Source of the DNA: Cinclus cinclus
Lineage: Eukaryota > Chordata > Aves > Passeriformes > Cinclidae
DNA: 64,000 bases
Reading direction: 5' to 3'
NCBI RefSeq assembly: GCF_963662255.1
Contig: NW_026912187.1
Coordinates: 248,001-312,000 of the forward strand
A program made the position numbers and the translations under genes. This document shows, one piece after another, positions 36,299 to 49,598 of this stretch. The notes beneath the pieces were generated by a model, which was not told the DNA's origin, ran no database searches, and was given only the letters and a program-made list of their open reading frames with translations. Within the stretch, counting starts at the first letter, position 1, and each line of letters begins with the position of its first letter.

Positions 36299-36968
36299 TG
36301 GGAAATGCTAAGTGGGCCTGGCATTGCCAGTGGGAACGGCATACAAAGCGTGCAGCTCAGTAAGGGACTGTGCGACGGAGGCAGAGACCACCGTGGGGCT
36401 GGCATAGTAGTACTGGACCTGGGATGGGGACTGTAGGGCTGGAGGTGAAATCATTCTGGGGTTGGGATACGCATGGTGGGGTGGACTTGGAGGCTCTAGG
36501 GCAGGGGCTGAAGCGTTGCAGAGCTGGAGCCAAGACGGGGAGGGTGCCCTTGGAAGCTGCAGAAGATTCTGCTGGCAGAGATGTGGCAAGCCGTGGCTGG
36601 AGCTGGAACAGAAGAGCTGGCAGTGAAATAAAGCTTGTGGGTTGACAAAGAGCTGAAATCACTGGGGCTGGGGAAAAGGGGACTCCGAAATGGCTGAGGC
36701 TGAAATCACTGGGGCTGGCATAGGAGCTGCAAGTGGCGCAGACTATGCCGATGGGACACTGAGACTGTAGGGTTGGGGTGCCGAATTCACTGGAGGCCTG
36801 GGCTATTGAGGGTGGGGCTGGCTACTGCGTCTGAGCATGGGACGGGCCGTGTAGGGCTGAAAGGGGCCCTTTAGGACTGCTTGCGCCTGAAGTGCCCCCC
36901 CCCCCCCCCCCCCGTGCCGGCATGTTGCCACTGGGTGTGAGGGCCACCGTAGGGCTGCAGCCGGAAGC

Positions 36969-37007
<39 letters not shown>

Positions 37008-37672
37008 TGGGTAATGCTAAGTGGGCCTGGCATTGCCAGTGGGAACGGCATACAAAGCGTGCAGCTCAGTAAGGGACTGTGCGACGGAGGCAGAGACCAC
37101 CGTGGGGCTGGCATAGTAGTACTGGACCTGGGATGGGGACTGTAGGGCTGGAGGTGAAATCATTCTGGGGTTGGGATACGCATGGTGGGGTGGACTTGGA
37201 GGCTCTAGGGCAGGGGCTGAAGCGTTGCAGAGCTGGAGCCAAGACGGGGAGGGTGCCCTTGGAAGCTGCAGAAGATTCTGCTGGCAGAGATGTGGCAAGC
37301 CGTGGCTGGAGCTGGAACAGAAGAGCTGGCAGTGAAATAAAGCTTGTGGGTTGACAAAGAGCTGAAATCACTGGGGCTGGGGAAAAGGGGACTCCGAAAT
37401 GGCTGAGGCTGAAATCACTGGGGCTGGCATAGGAGCTGCAAGTGGCGCAGACTATGCCGATGGGACACTGAGACTGTAGGGTTGGGGTGCCGAATTCACT
37501 GGAGGCCTGGGCTATTGAGGGTGGGGCTGGCTACTGCGTCTGAGCATGGGACGGGCCGTGTAGGGCTGAAAGGGGCCCTTTAGGACTGCTTGCGCCTGAA
37601 GTGCCCCCCCCACCCCCGTGCCGGCATGTTGCCACTGGGTGTGAGGGCCACCGTAGGGCTGCAGCCGGAAGC

Positions 37673-37709
<37 letters not shown>

Positions 37710-39078
37710 TGGGAAATGCTAAGTGGGCCTGGCATTGCCAGTGGGAACGGCATACAAAGCGTGCAGCTCAGTAAGGGACTGTGCGACGGAGGCAGAGACC
37801 ACCGTGGGGCTGGCATAGTAGTACTGGACCTGGGATGGGGACTGTAGGGCTGGAGGTGAAATCATTCTGGGGTTGGGATACGCATGGTGGGGTGGACTTG
37901 GAGGCTCTAGGGCAGGGGCTGAAGCGTTGCAGAGCTGGAGCCAAGACGGGGAGGGTGCCCTTGGAAGCTGCAGAAGATTCTGCTGGCAGAGATGTGGCAA
38001 GCCGTGGCTGGAGCTGGAACAGAAGAGCTGGCAGTGAAATAAAGCTTGTGGGTTGACAAAGAGCTGAAATCACTGGGGCTGGGGAAAAGGGGACTCCGAA
38101 ATGGCTGAGGCTGAAATCACTGGGGCTGGCATAGGAGCTGCAAGTGGCGCAGACTATGCCGATGGGACACTGAGACTGTAGGGTTGGGGTGCCGAATTCA
38201 CTGGAGGCCTGGGCTATTGAGGGTGGGGCTGGCTACTGCGTCTGAGCATGGGACGGGCCGTGTAGGGCTGAAAGGGGCCCTTTAGGACTGCTTGCGCCTG
38301 AAGTGCCCCCCCCCCCCCCCCCCGTGCCGGCATGTTGCCACTGGGTGTGAGGGCCACCGTAGGGCTGCAGCCGGAAGCCAGTGTGTGTGTGTGTGTGTGT
38401 GTGTGTGTCTGGGAAATGCTAAGTGGGCCTGGCATTGCCAGTGGGAACGGCATACAAAGCGTGCAGCTCAGTAAGGGACTGTGCGACGGAGGCAGAGACC
38501 ACCGTGGGGCTGGCATAGTAGTACTGGACCTGGGATGGGGACTGTAGGGCTGGAGGTGAAATCATTCTGGGGTTGGGATACGCATGGTGGGGTGGACTTG
38601 GAGGCTCTAGGGCAGGGGCTGAAGCGTTGCAGAGCTGGAGCCAAGACGGGGAGGGTGCCCTTGGAAGCTGCAGAAGATTCTGCTGGCAGAGATGTGGCAA
38701 GCCGTGGCTGGAGCTGGAACAGAAGAGCTGGCAGTGAAATAAAGCTTGTGGGTTGACAAAGAGCTGAAATCACTGGGGCTGGGGAAAAGGGGACTCCGAA
38801 ATGGCTGAGGCTGAAATCACTGGGGCTGGCATAGGAGCTGCAAGTGGCGCAGACTATGCCGATGGGACACTGAGACTGTAGGGTTGGGGTGCCGAATTCA
38901 CTGGAGGCCTGGGCTATTGAGGGTGGGGCTGGCTACTGCGTCTGAGCATGGGACGGGCCGTGTAGGGCTGAAAGGGGCCCTTTAGGACTGCTTGCGCCTG
39001 AAGTGCCCCCCCCCCCCCCCCCCGTGCCGGCATGTTGCCACTGGGTGTGAGGGCCACCGTAGGGCTGCAGCCGGAAGC

Positions 39079-39119
<41 letters not shown>

Positions 39120-39787
39120 TGGGAAATGCTAAGTGGGCCTGGCATTGCCAGTGGGAACGGCATACAAAGCGTGCAGCTCAGTAAGGGACTGTGCGACGGA
39201 GGCAGAGACCACCGTGGGGCTGGCATAGTAGTACTGGACCTGGGATGGGGACTGTAGGGCTGGAGGTGAAATCATTCTGGGGTTGGGATACGCATGGTGG
39301 GGTGGACTTGGAGGCTCTAGGGCAGGGGCTGAAGCGTTGCAGAGCTGGAGCCAAGACGGGGAGGGTGCCCTTGGAAGCTGCAGAAGATTCTGCTGGCAGA
39401 GATGTGGCAAGCCGTGGCTGGAGCTGGAACAGAAGAGCTGGCAGTGAAATAAAGCTTGTGGGTTGACAAAGAGCTGAAATCACTGGGGCTGGGGAAAAGG
39501 GGACTCCGAAATGGCTGAGGCTGAAATCACTGGGGCTGGCATAGGAGCTGCAAGTGGCGCAGACTATGCCGATGGGACACTGAGACTGTAGGGTTGGGGT
39601 GCCGAATTCACTGGAGGCCTGGGCTATTGAGGGTGGGGCTGGCTACTGCGTCTGAGCATGGGACGGGCCGTGTAGGGCTGAAAGGGGCCCTTTAGGACTG
39701 CTTGCGCCTGAAGTGCCCCCCCCCCCCCCCCCGTGCCGGCATGTTGCCACTGGGTGTGAGGGCCACCGTAGGGCTGCAGCCGGAAGC

Positions 39788-39824
<37 letters not shown>

Positions 39825-41883
39825 TGGGTAATGCTAAGTGGGCCTGGCATTGCCAGTGGGAACGGCATACAAAGCGTGCAGCTCAGTAAGGGACTGTGCG
39901 ACGGAGGCAGAGACCACCGTGGGGCTGGCATAGTAGTACTGGACCTGGGATGGGGACTGTAGGGCTGGAGGTGAAATCATTCTGGGGTTGGGATACGCAT
40001 GGTGGGGTGGACTTGGAGGCTCTAGGGCAGGGGCTGAAGCGTTGCAGAGCTGGAGCCAAGACGGGGAGGGTGCCCTTGGAAGCTGCAGAAGATTCTGCTG
40101 GCAGAGATGTGGCAAGCCGTGGCTGGAGCTGGAACAGAAGAGCTGGCAGTGAAATAAAGCTTGTGGGTTGACAAAGAGCTGAAATCACTGGGGCTGGGGA
40201 AAAGGGGACTCCGAAATGGCTGAGGCTGAAATCACTGGGGCTGGCATAGGAGCTGCAAGTGGCGCAGACTATGCCGATGGGACACTGAGACTGTAGGGTT
40301 GGGGTGCCGAATTCACTGGAGGCCTGGGCTATTGAGGGTGGGGCTGGCTACTGCGTCTGAGCATGGGACGGGCCGTGTAGGGCTGAAAGGGGCCCTTTAG
40401 GACTGCTTGCGCCTGAAGTGCCCCCCCCCCCCCCCCGTGCCGGCATGTTGCCACTGGGTGTGAGGGCCACCGTAGGGCTGCAGCCGGAAGCCAGTGTGTG
40501 TGTGTGTGTGTGTGTGTGTCTGGGAAATGCTAAGTGGGCCTGGCATTGCCAGTGGGAACGGCATACAAAGCGTGCAGCTCAGTAAGGGACTGTGCGACGG
40601 AGGCAGAGACCACCGTGGGGCTGGCATAGTAGTACTGGACCTGGGATGGGGACTGTAGGGCTGGAGGTGAAATCATTCTGGGGTTGGGATACGCATGGTG
40701 GGGTGGACTTGGAGGCTCTAGGGCAGGGGCTGAAGCGTTGCAGAGCTGGAGCCAAGACGGGGAGGGTGCCCTTGGAAGCTGCAGAAGATTCTGCTGGCAG
40801 AGATGTGGCAAGCCGTGGCTGGAGCTGGAACAGAAGAGCTGGCAGTGAAATAAAGCTTGTGGGTTGACAAAGAGCTGAAATCACTGGGGCTGGGGAAAAG
40901 GGGACTCTGAAATGGCTGAGGCTGAAATCACTGGGGCTGGCATAGGAGCTGCAAGTGGCGCAGACTATGCCGATGGGACACTGAGACTGTAGGGTTGGGG
41001 TGCCGAATTCACTGGAGGCCTGGGCTATTGAGGGTGGGGCTGGCTACTGCGTCTGAGCATGGGACGGGCCGTGTAGGGCTGAAAGGGGCCCTTTAGGACT
41101 GCTTGCGCCTGAAGTGCCCCCCCCCCCCCCCCGTGCCGGCATGTTGCCACTGGGTGTGAGGGCCACCGTAGGGCTGCAGCCGGAAGCCAGTGTGTGTGTG
41201 TGTGTGTGTGTGTGTGTCTGGGAAATGCTAAGTGGGCCTGGCATTGCCAGTGGGAACGGCATACAAAGCGTGCAGCTCAGTAAGGGACTGTGCGACGGAG
41301 GCAGAGACCACCGTGGGGCTGGCATAGTAGTACTGGACCTGGGATGGGGACTGTAGGGCTGGAGGTGAAATCATTCTGGGGTTGGGATACGCATGGTGGG
41401 GTGGACTTGGAGGCTCTAGGGCAGGGGCTGAAGCGTTGCAGAGCTGGAGCCAAGACGGGGAGGGTGCCCTTGGAAGCTGCAGAAGATTCTGCTGGCAGAG
41501 ATGTGGCAAGCCGTGGCTGGAGCTGGAACAGAAGAGCTGGCAGTGAAATAAAGCTTGTGGGTTGACAAAGAGCTGAAATCACTGGGGCTGGGGAAAAGGG
41601 GACTCCGAAATGGCTGAGGCTGAAATCACTGGGGCTGGCATAGGAGCTGCAAGTGGCGCAGACTATGCCGATGGGACACTGAGACTGTAGGGTTGGGGTG
41701 CCGAATTCACTGGAGGCCTGGGCTATTGAGGGTGGGGCTGGCTACTGCGTCTGAGCATGGGACGGGCCGTGTAGGGCTGAAAGGGGCCCTTTAGGACTGC
41801 TTGCGCCTGAAGTGCCCCCCCCACCCCCGTGCCGGCATGTTGCCACTGGGTGTGAGGGCCACCGTAGGGCTGCAGCCGGAAGC

Positions 41884-41920
<37 letters not shown>

Positions 41921-42589
41921 TGGGAAATGCTAAGTGGGCCTGGCATTGCCAGTGGGAACGGCATACAAAGCGTGCAGCTCAGTAAGGGACTGTGCGACGG
42001 AGGCAGAGACCACCGTGGGGCTGGCATAGTAGTACTGGACCTGGGATGGGGACTGTAGGGCTGGAGGTGAAATCATTCTGGGGTTGGGATACGCATGGTG
42101 GGGTGGACTTGGAGGCTCTAGGGCAGGGGCTGAAGCGTTGCAGAGCTGGAGCCAAGACGGGGAGGGTGCCCTTGGAAGCTGCAGAAGATTCTGCTGGCAG
42201 AGATGTGGCAAGCCGTGGCTGGAGCTGGAACAGAAGAGCTGGCAGTGAAATAAAGCTTGTGGGTTGACAAAGAGCTGAAATCACTGGGGCTGGGGAAAAG
42301 GGGACTCCGAAATGGCTGAGGCTGAAATCACTGGGGCTGGCATAGGAGCTGCAAGTGGCGCAGACTATGCCGATGGGACACTGAGACTGTAGGGTTGGGG
42401 TGCCGAATTCACTGGAGGCCTGGGCTATTGAGGGTGGGGCTGGCTACTGCGTCTGAGCATGGGACGGGCCGTGTAGGGCTGAAAGGGGCCCTTTAGGACT
42501 GCTTGCGCCTGAAGTGCCCCCCCCCCCCCCCCCCGTGCCGGCATGTTGCCACTGGGTGTGAGGGCCACCGTAGGGCTGCAGCCGGAAGC

Positions 42590-42632
<43 letters not shown>

Positions 42633-43930
42633 TGGGAAATGCTAAGTGGGCCTGGCATTGCCAGTGGGAACGGCATACAAAGCGTGCAGCTCAGTAAGGG
42701 ACTGTGCGACGGAGGCAGAGACCACCGTGGGGCTGGCATAGTAGTACTGGACCTGGGATGGGGACTGTAGGGCTGGAGGTGAAATCATTCTGGGGTTGGG
42801 ATACGCATGGTGGGGTGGACTTGGAGGCTCTAGGGCAGGGGCTGAAGCGTTGCAGAGCTGGAGCCAAGACGGGGAGGGTGCCCTTGGAAGCTGCAGAAGA
42901 TTCTGCTGGCAGAGATGTGGCAAGCCGTGGCTGGAGCTGGAACAGAAGAGCTGGCAGTGAAATAAAGCTTGTGGGTTGACAAAGAGCTGAAATCACTGGG
43001 GCTGGGGAAAAGGGGACTCCGAAATGGCTGAGGCTGAAATCACTGGGGCTGGCATAGGAGCTGCAAGTGGCGCAGACTATGCCGATGGGACACTGAGACT
43101 GTAGGGTTGGGGTGCCGAATTCACTGGAGGCCTGGGCTATTGAGGGTGGGGCTGGCTACTGCGTCTGAGCATGGGACGGGCCGTGTAGGGCTGAAAGGGG
43201 CCCTTTAGGACTGCTTGCGCCTGAAGTGCCCCCCCCCCCCCCCCCCCCCGTGCCGGCATGTTGCCACTGGGTGTGAGGGCCACCGTAGGGCTGCAGCCGG
43301 AAGCCAGTGTGTGTGTGTGTGTGTGTGTCTGTGTGTGTGTGTGTCTGGGTAATGCTAAGTGGGCCTGGCATTGCCAGTGGGAACGGCATACAAAGCGTGC
43401 AGCTCAGTAAGGGACTGTGCGACGGAGGCAGAGACCACCGTGGGGCTGGCATAGTAGTACTGGACCTGGGATGGGGACTGTAGGGCTGGAGGTGAAATCA
43501 TTCTGGGGTTGGGATACGCATGGTGGGGTGGACTTGGAGGCTCTAGGGCAGGGGCTGAAGCGTTGCAGAGCTGGAGCCAAGACGGGGAGGGTGCCCTTGG
43601 AAGCTGCAGAAGATTCTGCTGGCAGAGATGTGGCAAGCCGTGGCTGGAGCTGGAACAGAAGAGCTGGCAGTGAAATAAAGCTTGTGGGTTGACAAAGAGC
43701 TGAAATCACTGGGGCTGGGGAAAAGGGGACTCCAAAATGGCTGAGGCTGAAATCACTGGGGCTGGCATAGGAGCTGCAAGTGGCGCAGACTATGCCGATG
43801 GGACACTGAGACTGTAGGGTTGGGGTGCCGAATTCACTGGAGGCCTGGGCTATTGAGGGTGGGGCTGGCTACTGCGTCTGAGCATGGGACGGGCCGTGTA
43901 GGGCTGAAAGGGGCCCTTTAGGACTGCTTG
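30954..43930. repeat. Satellite block 2: 17 complete monomers with partial ends
   Basis: It begins at monomer base 130. Complete monomers start at 31530, 32245, 32963, 33667, 34362, 35068, 35767, 36478, 37187, 37889, 38589, 39299, 40004, 40700, 41398, 42100 and 42812. A partial from 43525 ends after base 406 at 43930. Lengths are 695-718 bp. TAATGC-type monomers are those with the variant at about 37011, 39826 and 43347; the others are AAATGC type. No gene is supported in this block. Confidence 0.98.
43307..43344 (+). repeat. GT tract interrupted by TCTG, last complete monomer before insert 2
   Basis: The same single change (C at 43329) as at 28012. It is absent from all other monomers in the window. 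Confidence 0.9.
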
Positions 43931-44026
43931 TGCCACTCTGGCAAGGTATTCCCAGCTGCATTGCTGCCCACCCCTGGAGCATGTCTCCATCGGGGGATGG
44001 TTGGAAGGCCAGCAGTGCTCAATTAC

Positions 44027-44794
44027 CTTTGCATCTGAGGTCAGCTTCAGGATCTTGTCATACTGTGGGGAAGCAGAGCATCATGGTAAACACCAGCTAA
44101 CACACTACCTGTGTTAATTCTAACAATTCTTACCTGAATATTAACACCAATAACACTTACTATGTATGTTATTTCACTAGTAGAGGTTGGTAGCGTTCTT
44201 AACATCGAGGAACATGAAGAACACGAGACTAATTAATGCTGTTGATTATGCCATTGTAGTGTTGAAACACTTGGCCTCCAGTGCAGTAGCCCCACACTTA
44301 CCTCGATAGCCTCCCCCAGCAGGTCCCGCAGCACCGGGGCGCAGATCAGCTCCGGCTTCACCGAGGACTGCGGAGGAGAAGGAGGGGGAGCAGCGGGCCC
44401 GCAGCAGGCGGGGGGCTGGCATGTCAGTATTTTGGCCAGAGCGCCGATCTCGGCCAGCACGCAGTCGGTGCAGTCCAAGTCCCCGCAGAAGGGGAACCGC
44501 TGCCGGGGAAGAGGTGCCCGGAACCCGCAGCGGACTCCGCACGCCCTCCCCGCTCCGCGGCCCCCTCGCTGCCGCCGACCCTCTCCTCACGAAGTCACCG
44601 CCCCTCCCTGGTCCGGGATACGAACGCAGAGCCCGACTTTGCCACCCGCAACCACTCCCGGGCAGCCCTTTTAGCCGGGACCTGGGCACGAGAGGTCGGA
44701 GAAGGGGAGGGGAGTATCGGGAGCGGGACCCAGCGCGACCGCGGACCCTTGGAGCAGCACTGGCTCCTTCCGGCTGAGCGCCCCGCGCTCCCAT
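44027..44794 (-). pseudogene. COMMD4: COMMD4 5' gene fragment, copy 2
   Basis: Exon C is 44027-44062, exon B 44302-44499 and the candidate first exon 44591-44794. The translations are identical to copy 1, including the donor-less 63-bp segment (44368-44430). Intron 3 meets satellite at 43930, so the COMM domain is missing. Confidence 0.85.
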
Positions 44795-45234
44795 GAGCTG
44801 CAGCCGCGCAGCTTCCGGGCCCCGCCAATGCCGGCCCGCCTTTCTCCGCCCTGTCCAATCACAGCCGCCCTATCAATCCGGGCGTGGCCCTGGGCGATCG
44901 TTCGCCTGGTGCTCTGCTCCTGCCGCCGCTGCTTTGGGAGCCGGCGGAGCCTCGTCAGGTGATGCTGGGGCTTGGAAAGGGCGGGGAGAGTTCTGCCAAG
45001 TAAACGGGGAGACGGCGGGCAGCGGGCGGAATCGCAGGAGCGGGCCGTGAGGGGACTGCGGGGGGTCGCGGAACAGAGTGCGGCGGGAAGGGGCGGGCTG
45101 GGATTGGCGGAGCCGGCGCTGCCTCGGGATGTGATTGGCTGGGCTGGCCGGCTATTGCCTATAAATAGCGTGCGCTGGGGAGGCGGGCGTTAGTTGGGCG
45201 GCGCCGAGGAGGCGGAGGCGGCGGCGGTGGCGGC

Positions 45235-45334
45235 GAGGGGCGGCGCGGCGGCGGCGAGGGGCGGCGCGGCGGCGGCGAGGGGCGGCGCGGCGGCGGCGAG
45301 GGGCGGTGCGGCGGCGGCGAGGGGCGGCGCCGAG
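45235..45334 (+). repeat. 21-bp GC minisatellite, long allele (4 units plus partial), copy 2
   Basis: Full units are at 45235, 45256, 45277 and 45298, followed by the terminal partial unit. The fourth unit carries GGGGCGGTGCGG (T at 45307). Read in the plus frame it would give an ARGGAAA heptad, but I see no reason to think it is translated. Confidence 0.9.
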
Positions 45335-45418
45335 GCGGCGGGAGCTGCAGGTGCCCGACCTGAGGAGCGCCGCAGCGCCAGGACGGGACCCGCGCGGATG
45401 TCGCTGCGGGGAGCGCTG
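45264..45418 (+). other. Leader and start of unidentified divergent transcript, copy 2
   Basis: This is the part of the predicted first exon that follows the first minisatellite unit, ending at the GTGAGC donor at 45419. It has the same short MSLRGAL frame as copy 1. The expected transcription start lies about 70 bp further left, near 45192. Confidence 0.35.
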
Positions 45419-46342
45419 GTGAGCACGGACGCGGCTCCTGCGTCTGTGGGGGGGCGGCGGTGCCCAGTTCTTTACGCCGCGCCCTGCGCGGCTCTGGCGG
45501 CCGCTGGGGGGACCTGGAGCGTCTAAGGGCGAACAGCTGCTGCTAGTGGCGGCCGGGGAGCACCCGTTTTGTCGTTTTCTGCATTTAGACAACTGGGAAA
45601 TGCTGGGAATAAAGCTGGGTTTTTTTCCATTTTTAAGTTTTATTTTGCTTTTCTTTGCAGTAATCACAGCTTCCTTTATTAAACTACTTCATTATTTTGC
45701 TCTTTTATTACAAACTTTTAGTAAGTTGTTATTACTACATATCTGATGTTAACTCAATAAGGGTTGTAGGGCTCGGGCTGAAACATGGGCTGCCTGGGGG
45801 AAGTGAGGGAGGGGGCCTTTGCGAGAGGGTTGGGAGGTCAAGGGCGGGGGGGAAGGTACATGTTGGGCATCAGGCCTCAAGTCTCCCCAGAGATGGGATC
45901 CCTTCAGGATGGGTGGGACAACTCCAAGAGATGCTGTAGTGATCACAGTAATTGATTTCTGGCCTTATCAACAGCCCCGGGCTGCAGTGAGAAGCAGCAG
46001 CGGCTTTTAGCTGCTGGCAGCGAGAAGCTGAGGAGCTGGAGCTGAGCAAGCAGAACTGCAGGAGACAGAAATATGGTAGGATTTGAGGACAAGCGTCTTT
46101 GGGGCTGGGATAGGGAATATGGAGCCAAGATGTCAAGTGTGTGAGTGGTGATGAAATCATTAAGGGATGGGAGAGGGAGTCTAGAACTGTTAGTGGAGTT
46201 AGGATTATCAGATTGGGGCTGGAATATGGGTTCAGGAGGTGAGCTGAAACTATACAGACATGTAGCTGAAGCAAATACCCTGTCCTGCAAAACAGTAAGA
46301 GCATGATGCAGCATAGCTGGGACTACGTGGATCCAGAACTGA

Positions 46343-46699
46343 AACAGAAGAGCTGGCAGTGAAATAAAGCTTGTGGGTTGACAAAGAGCTGAAATCACTG
46401 GGGCTGGGGAAAAGGGGACTCCGAAATGGCTGAGGCTGAAATCACTGGGGCTGGCATAGGAGCTGCAAGTGGCGCAGACTATGCCGATGGGACACTGAGA
46501 CTGTAGGGTTGGGGTGCCGAATTCACTGGAGGCCTGGGCTATTGAGGGTGGGGCTGGCTACTGCGTCTGAGCATGGGACGGGCCGTGTAGGGCTGAAAGG
46601 GGCCCTTTAGGACTGCTTGCGCCTGAAGTGCCCCCCCCCCCCCCGTGCCGGCATGTTGCCACTGGGTGTGAGGGCCACCGTAGGGCTGCAGCCGGAAGC

Positions 46700-46734
<35 letters not shown>

Positions 46735-48108
46735 TGGGAAATGCTAAGTGGGCCTGGCATTGCCAGTGGGAACGGCATACAAAGCGTGCAGCTCAGTAAG
46801 GGACTGTGCGACGGAGGCAGAGACCACCGTGGGGCTGGCATAGTAGTACTGGACCTGGGATGGGGACTGTAGGGCTGGAGGTGAAATCATTCTGGGGTTG
46901 GGATACGCATGGTGGGGTGGACTTGGAGGCTCTAGGGCAGGGGCTGAAGCGTTGCAGAGCTGGAGCCAAGACGGGGAGGGTGCCCTTGGAAGCTGCAGAA
47001 GATTCTGCTGGCAGAGATGTGGCAAGCCGTGGCTGGAGCTGGAACAGAAGAGCTGGCAGTGAAATAAAGCTTGTGGGTTGACAAAGAGCTGAAATCACTG
47101 GGGCTGGGGAAAAGGGGACTCCGAAATGGCTGAGGCTGAAATCACTGGGGCTGGCATAGGAGCTGCAAGTGGCGCAGACTATGCCGATGGGACACTGAGA
47201 CTGTAGGGTTGGGGTGCCGAATTCACTGGAGGCCTGGGCTATTGAGGGTGGGGCTGGCTACTGCGTCTGAGCATGGGACGGGCCGTGTAGGGCTGAAAGG
47301 GGCCCTTTAGGACTGCTTGCGCCTGAAGTGCCCCCCCCCCCCCCCCCCCCGTGCCGGCATGTTGCCACTGGGTGTGAGGGCCACCGTAGGGCTGCAGCCG
47401 GAAGCCAGTGTGTGTGTGTGTGTGTGTGTGTGTGTCTGGGAAATGCTAAGTGGGCCTGGCATTGCCAGTGGGAACGGCATACAAAGCGTGCAGCTCAGTA
47501 AGGGACTGTGCGACGGAGGCAGAGACCACCGTGGGGCTGGCATAGTAGTACTGGACCTGGGATGGGGACTGTAGGGCTGGAGGTGAAATCATTCTGGGGT
47601 TGGGATACGCATGGTGGGGTGGACTTGGAGGCTCTAGGGCAGGGGCTGAAGCGTTGCAGAGCTGGAGCCAAGACGGGGAGGGTGCCCTTGGAAGCTGCAG
47701 AAGATTCTGCTGGCAGAGATGTGGCAAGCCGTGGCTGGAGCTGGAACAGAAGAGCTGGCAGTGAAATAAAGCTTGTGGGTTGACAAAGAGCTGAAATCAC
47801 TGGGGCTGGGGAAAAGGGGACTCCGAAATGGCTGAGGCTGAAATCACTGGGGCTGGCATAGGAGCTGCAAGTGGCGCAGACTATGCCGATGGGACACTGA
47901 GACTGTAGGGTTGGGGTGCCGAATTCACTGGAGGCCTGGGCTATTGAGGGTGGGGCTGGCTACTGCGTCTGAGCATGGGACGGGCCGTGTAGGGCTGAAA
48001 GGGGCCCTTTAGGACTGCTTGCGCCTGAAGTGCCCCCCCCCCCCCCCCCCCCCGTGCCGGCATGTTGCCACTGGGTGTGAGGGCCACCGTAGGGCTGCAG
48101 CCGGAAGC

Positions 48109-48149
<41 letters not shown>

Positions 48150-48734
48150 TGGGTAATGCTAAGTGGGCCTGGCATTGCCAGTGGGAACGGCATACAAAGC
48201 GTGCAGCTCAGTAAGGGACTGTGCGACGGAGGCAGAGACCACCGTGGGGCTGGCATAGTAGTACTGGACCTGGGATGGGGACTGTAGGGCTGGAGGTGAA
48301 ATCATTCTGGGGTTGGGATACGCATGGTGGGGTGGACTTGGAGGCTCTAGGGCAGGGGCTGAAGCGTTGCAGAGCTGGAGCCAAGACGGGGAGGGTGCCC
48401 TTGGAAGCTGCAGAAGATTCTGCTGGCAGAGATGTGGCAAGCCGTGGCTGGAGCTGGAACAGAAGAGCTGGCAGTGAAATAAAGCTTGTGGGTTGACAAA
48501 GAGCTGAAATCACTGGGGCTGGGGAAAAGGGGACTCCGAAATGGCTGAGGCTGAAATCACTGGGGCTGGCATAGGAGCTGCAAGTGGCGCAGACTATGCC
48601 GATGGGACACTGAGACTGTAGGGTTGGGGTGCCGAATTCACTGGAGGCCTGGGCTATTGAGGGTGGGGCTGGCTACTGCGTCTGAGCATGGGACGGGCCG
48701 TGTAGGGCTGAAAGGGGCCCTTTAGGACTGCTTG
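46343..48734. repeat. Satellite block 3: 2 complete monomers with partial ends
   Basis: Shortest satellite spacer. It begins at monomer base 130. Complete monomers start at 46914 and 47616 (702 and 713 bp), and a partial from 48329 ends at 48734. The last GT-containing monomer is TAATGC type with a C21 tract. No gene is supported. Confidence 0.98.
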
Positions 48735-48830
48735 TGCCACTCTGGCAAGGTATTCCCAGCTGCATTGCTGCCCACCCCTGGAGCATGTCTCCATCGGGGG
48801 ATGGTTGGAAGGCCAGCAGTGCTCAATTAC

Positions 48831-49598
48831 CTTTGCATCTGAGGTCAGCTTCAGGATCTTGTCATACTGTGGGGAAGCAGAGCATCATGGTAAACACCAG
48901 CTAACACACTACCTGTGTTAATTCTAACAATTCTTACCTGAATATTAACACCAATAACACTTACTATGTATGTTATTTCACTAGTAGAGGTTGGTAGCGT
49001 TCTTAACATCGAGGAACATGAAGAACACGAGACTAATTAATGCTGTTGATTATGCCATTGTAGTGTTGAAACACTTGGCCTCCAGTGCAGTAGCCCCACA
49101 CTTACCTCGATAGCCTCCCCCAGCAGGTCCCGCAGCACCGGGGCGCAGATCAGCTCCGGCTTCACCGAGGACTGCGGAGGAGAAGGAGGGGGAGCAGCGG
49201 GCCCGCAGCAGGCGGGGGGCTGGCATGTCAGTATTTTGGCCAGAGCGCCGATCTCGGCCAGCACGCAGTCGGTGCAGTCCAAGTCCCCGCAGAAGGGGAA
49301 CCGCTGCCGGGGAAGAGGTGCCCGGAACCCGCAGCGGACTCCGCACGCCCTCCCCGCTCCGCGGCCCCCTCGCTGCCGCCGACCCTCTCCTCACGAAGTC
49401 ACCGCCCCTCCCTGGTCCGGGATACGAACGCAGAGCCCGACTTTGCCACCCGCAACCACTCCCGGGCAGCCCTTTTAGCCGGGACCTGGGCACGAGAGGT
49501 CGGAGAAGGGGAGGGGAGTATCGGGAGCGGGACCCAGCGCGACCGCGGACCCTTGGAGCAGCACTGGCTCCTTCCGGCTGAGCGCCCCGCGCTCCCAT
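48831..49598 (-). pseudogene. COMMD4: COMMD4 5' gene fragment, copy 3
   Basis: Exon C is 48831-48866, exon B 49106-49303 and the candidate first exon 49395-49598. Coding parts are identical to copies 1 and 2, including the donor-less segment at 49172-49234. Intron 3 meets satellite at 48734. Confidence 0.85.

Larger units (their letters stand above)
44302..45529. promoter_or_regulatory. CpG island with divergent promoter, copy 2
   Basis: Same layout as copy 1. The TATA box is at 45160-45167, the inverted CCAAT boxes are at 45103-45107 and 45134-45138, and the MSLRGAL ATG is at 45398 with the donor GT at 45419. Confidence 0.75.
32963..46342. repeat. 15.3-kb higher-order unit, copy B (monomers plus insert 2)
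   Basis: Counterpart of 17646-30953 at an offset of 15317-15321 bp through the monomers. The insert part is 72 bp longer because of its minisatellite. Left of 32963 the correspondence weakens: the monomer at 32245 is AAATGC type and 718 bp, while its counterpart at 16939 is TAATGC type and 707 bp. That places the duplication boundary or a later conversion there. Confidence 0.85.
43931..46342. repeat. Insert copy 2 (2412 bp): COMMD4 5' fragment with bidirectional promoter
   Basis: Same breakpoints and content as insert 1, with the long minisatellite. The upstream monomer matches that of insert 1 (TCTG interruption, ACTCCAAAATGG). The downstream monomer instead has a C14 tract and an intact AG before GT, as after insert 4. 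Confidence 0.95.
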
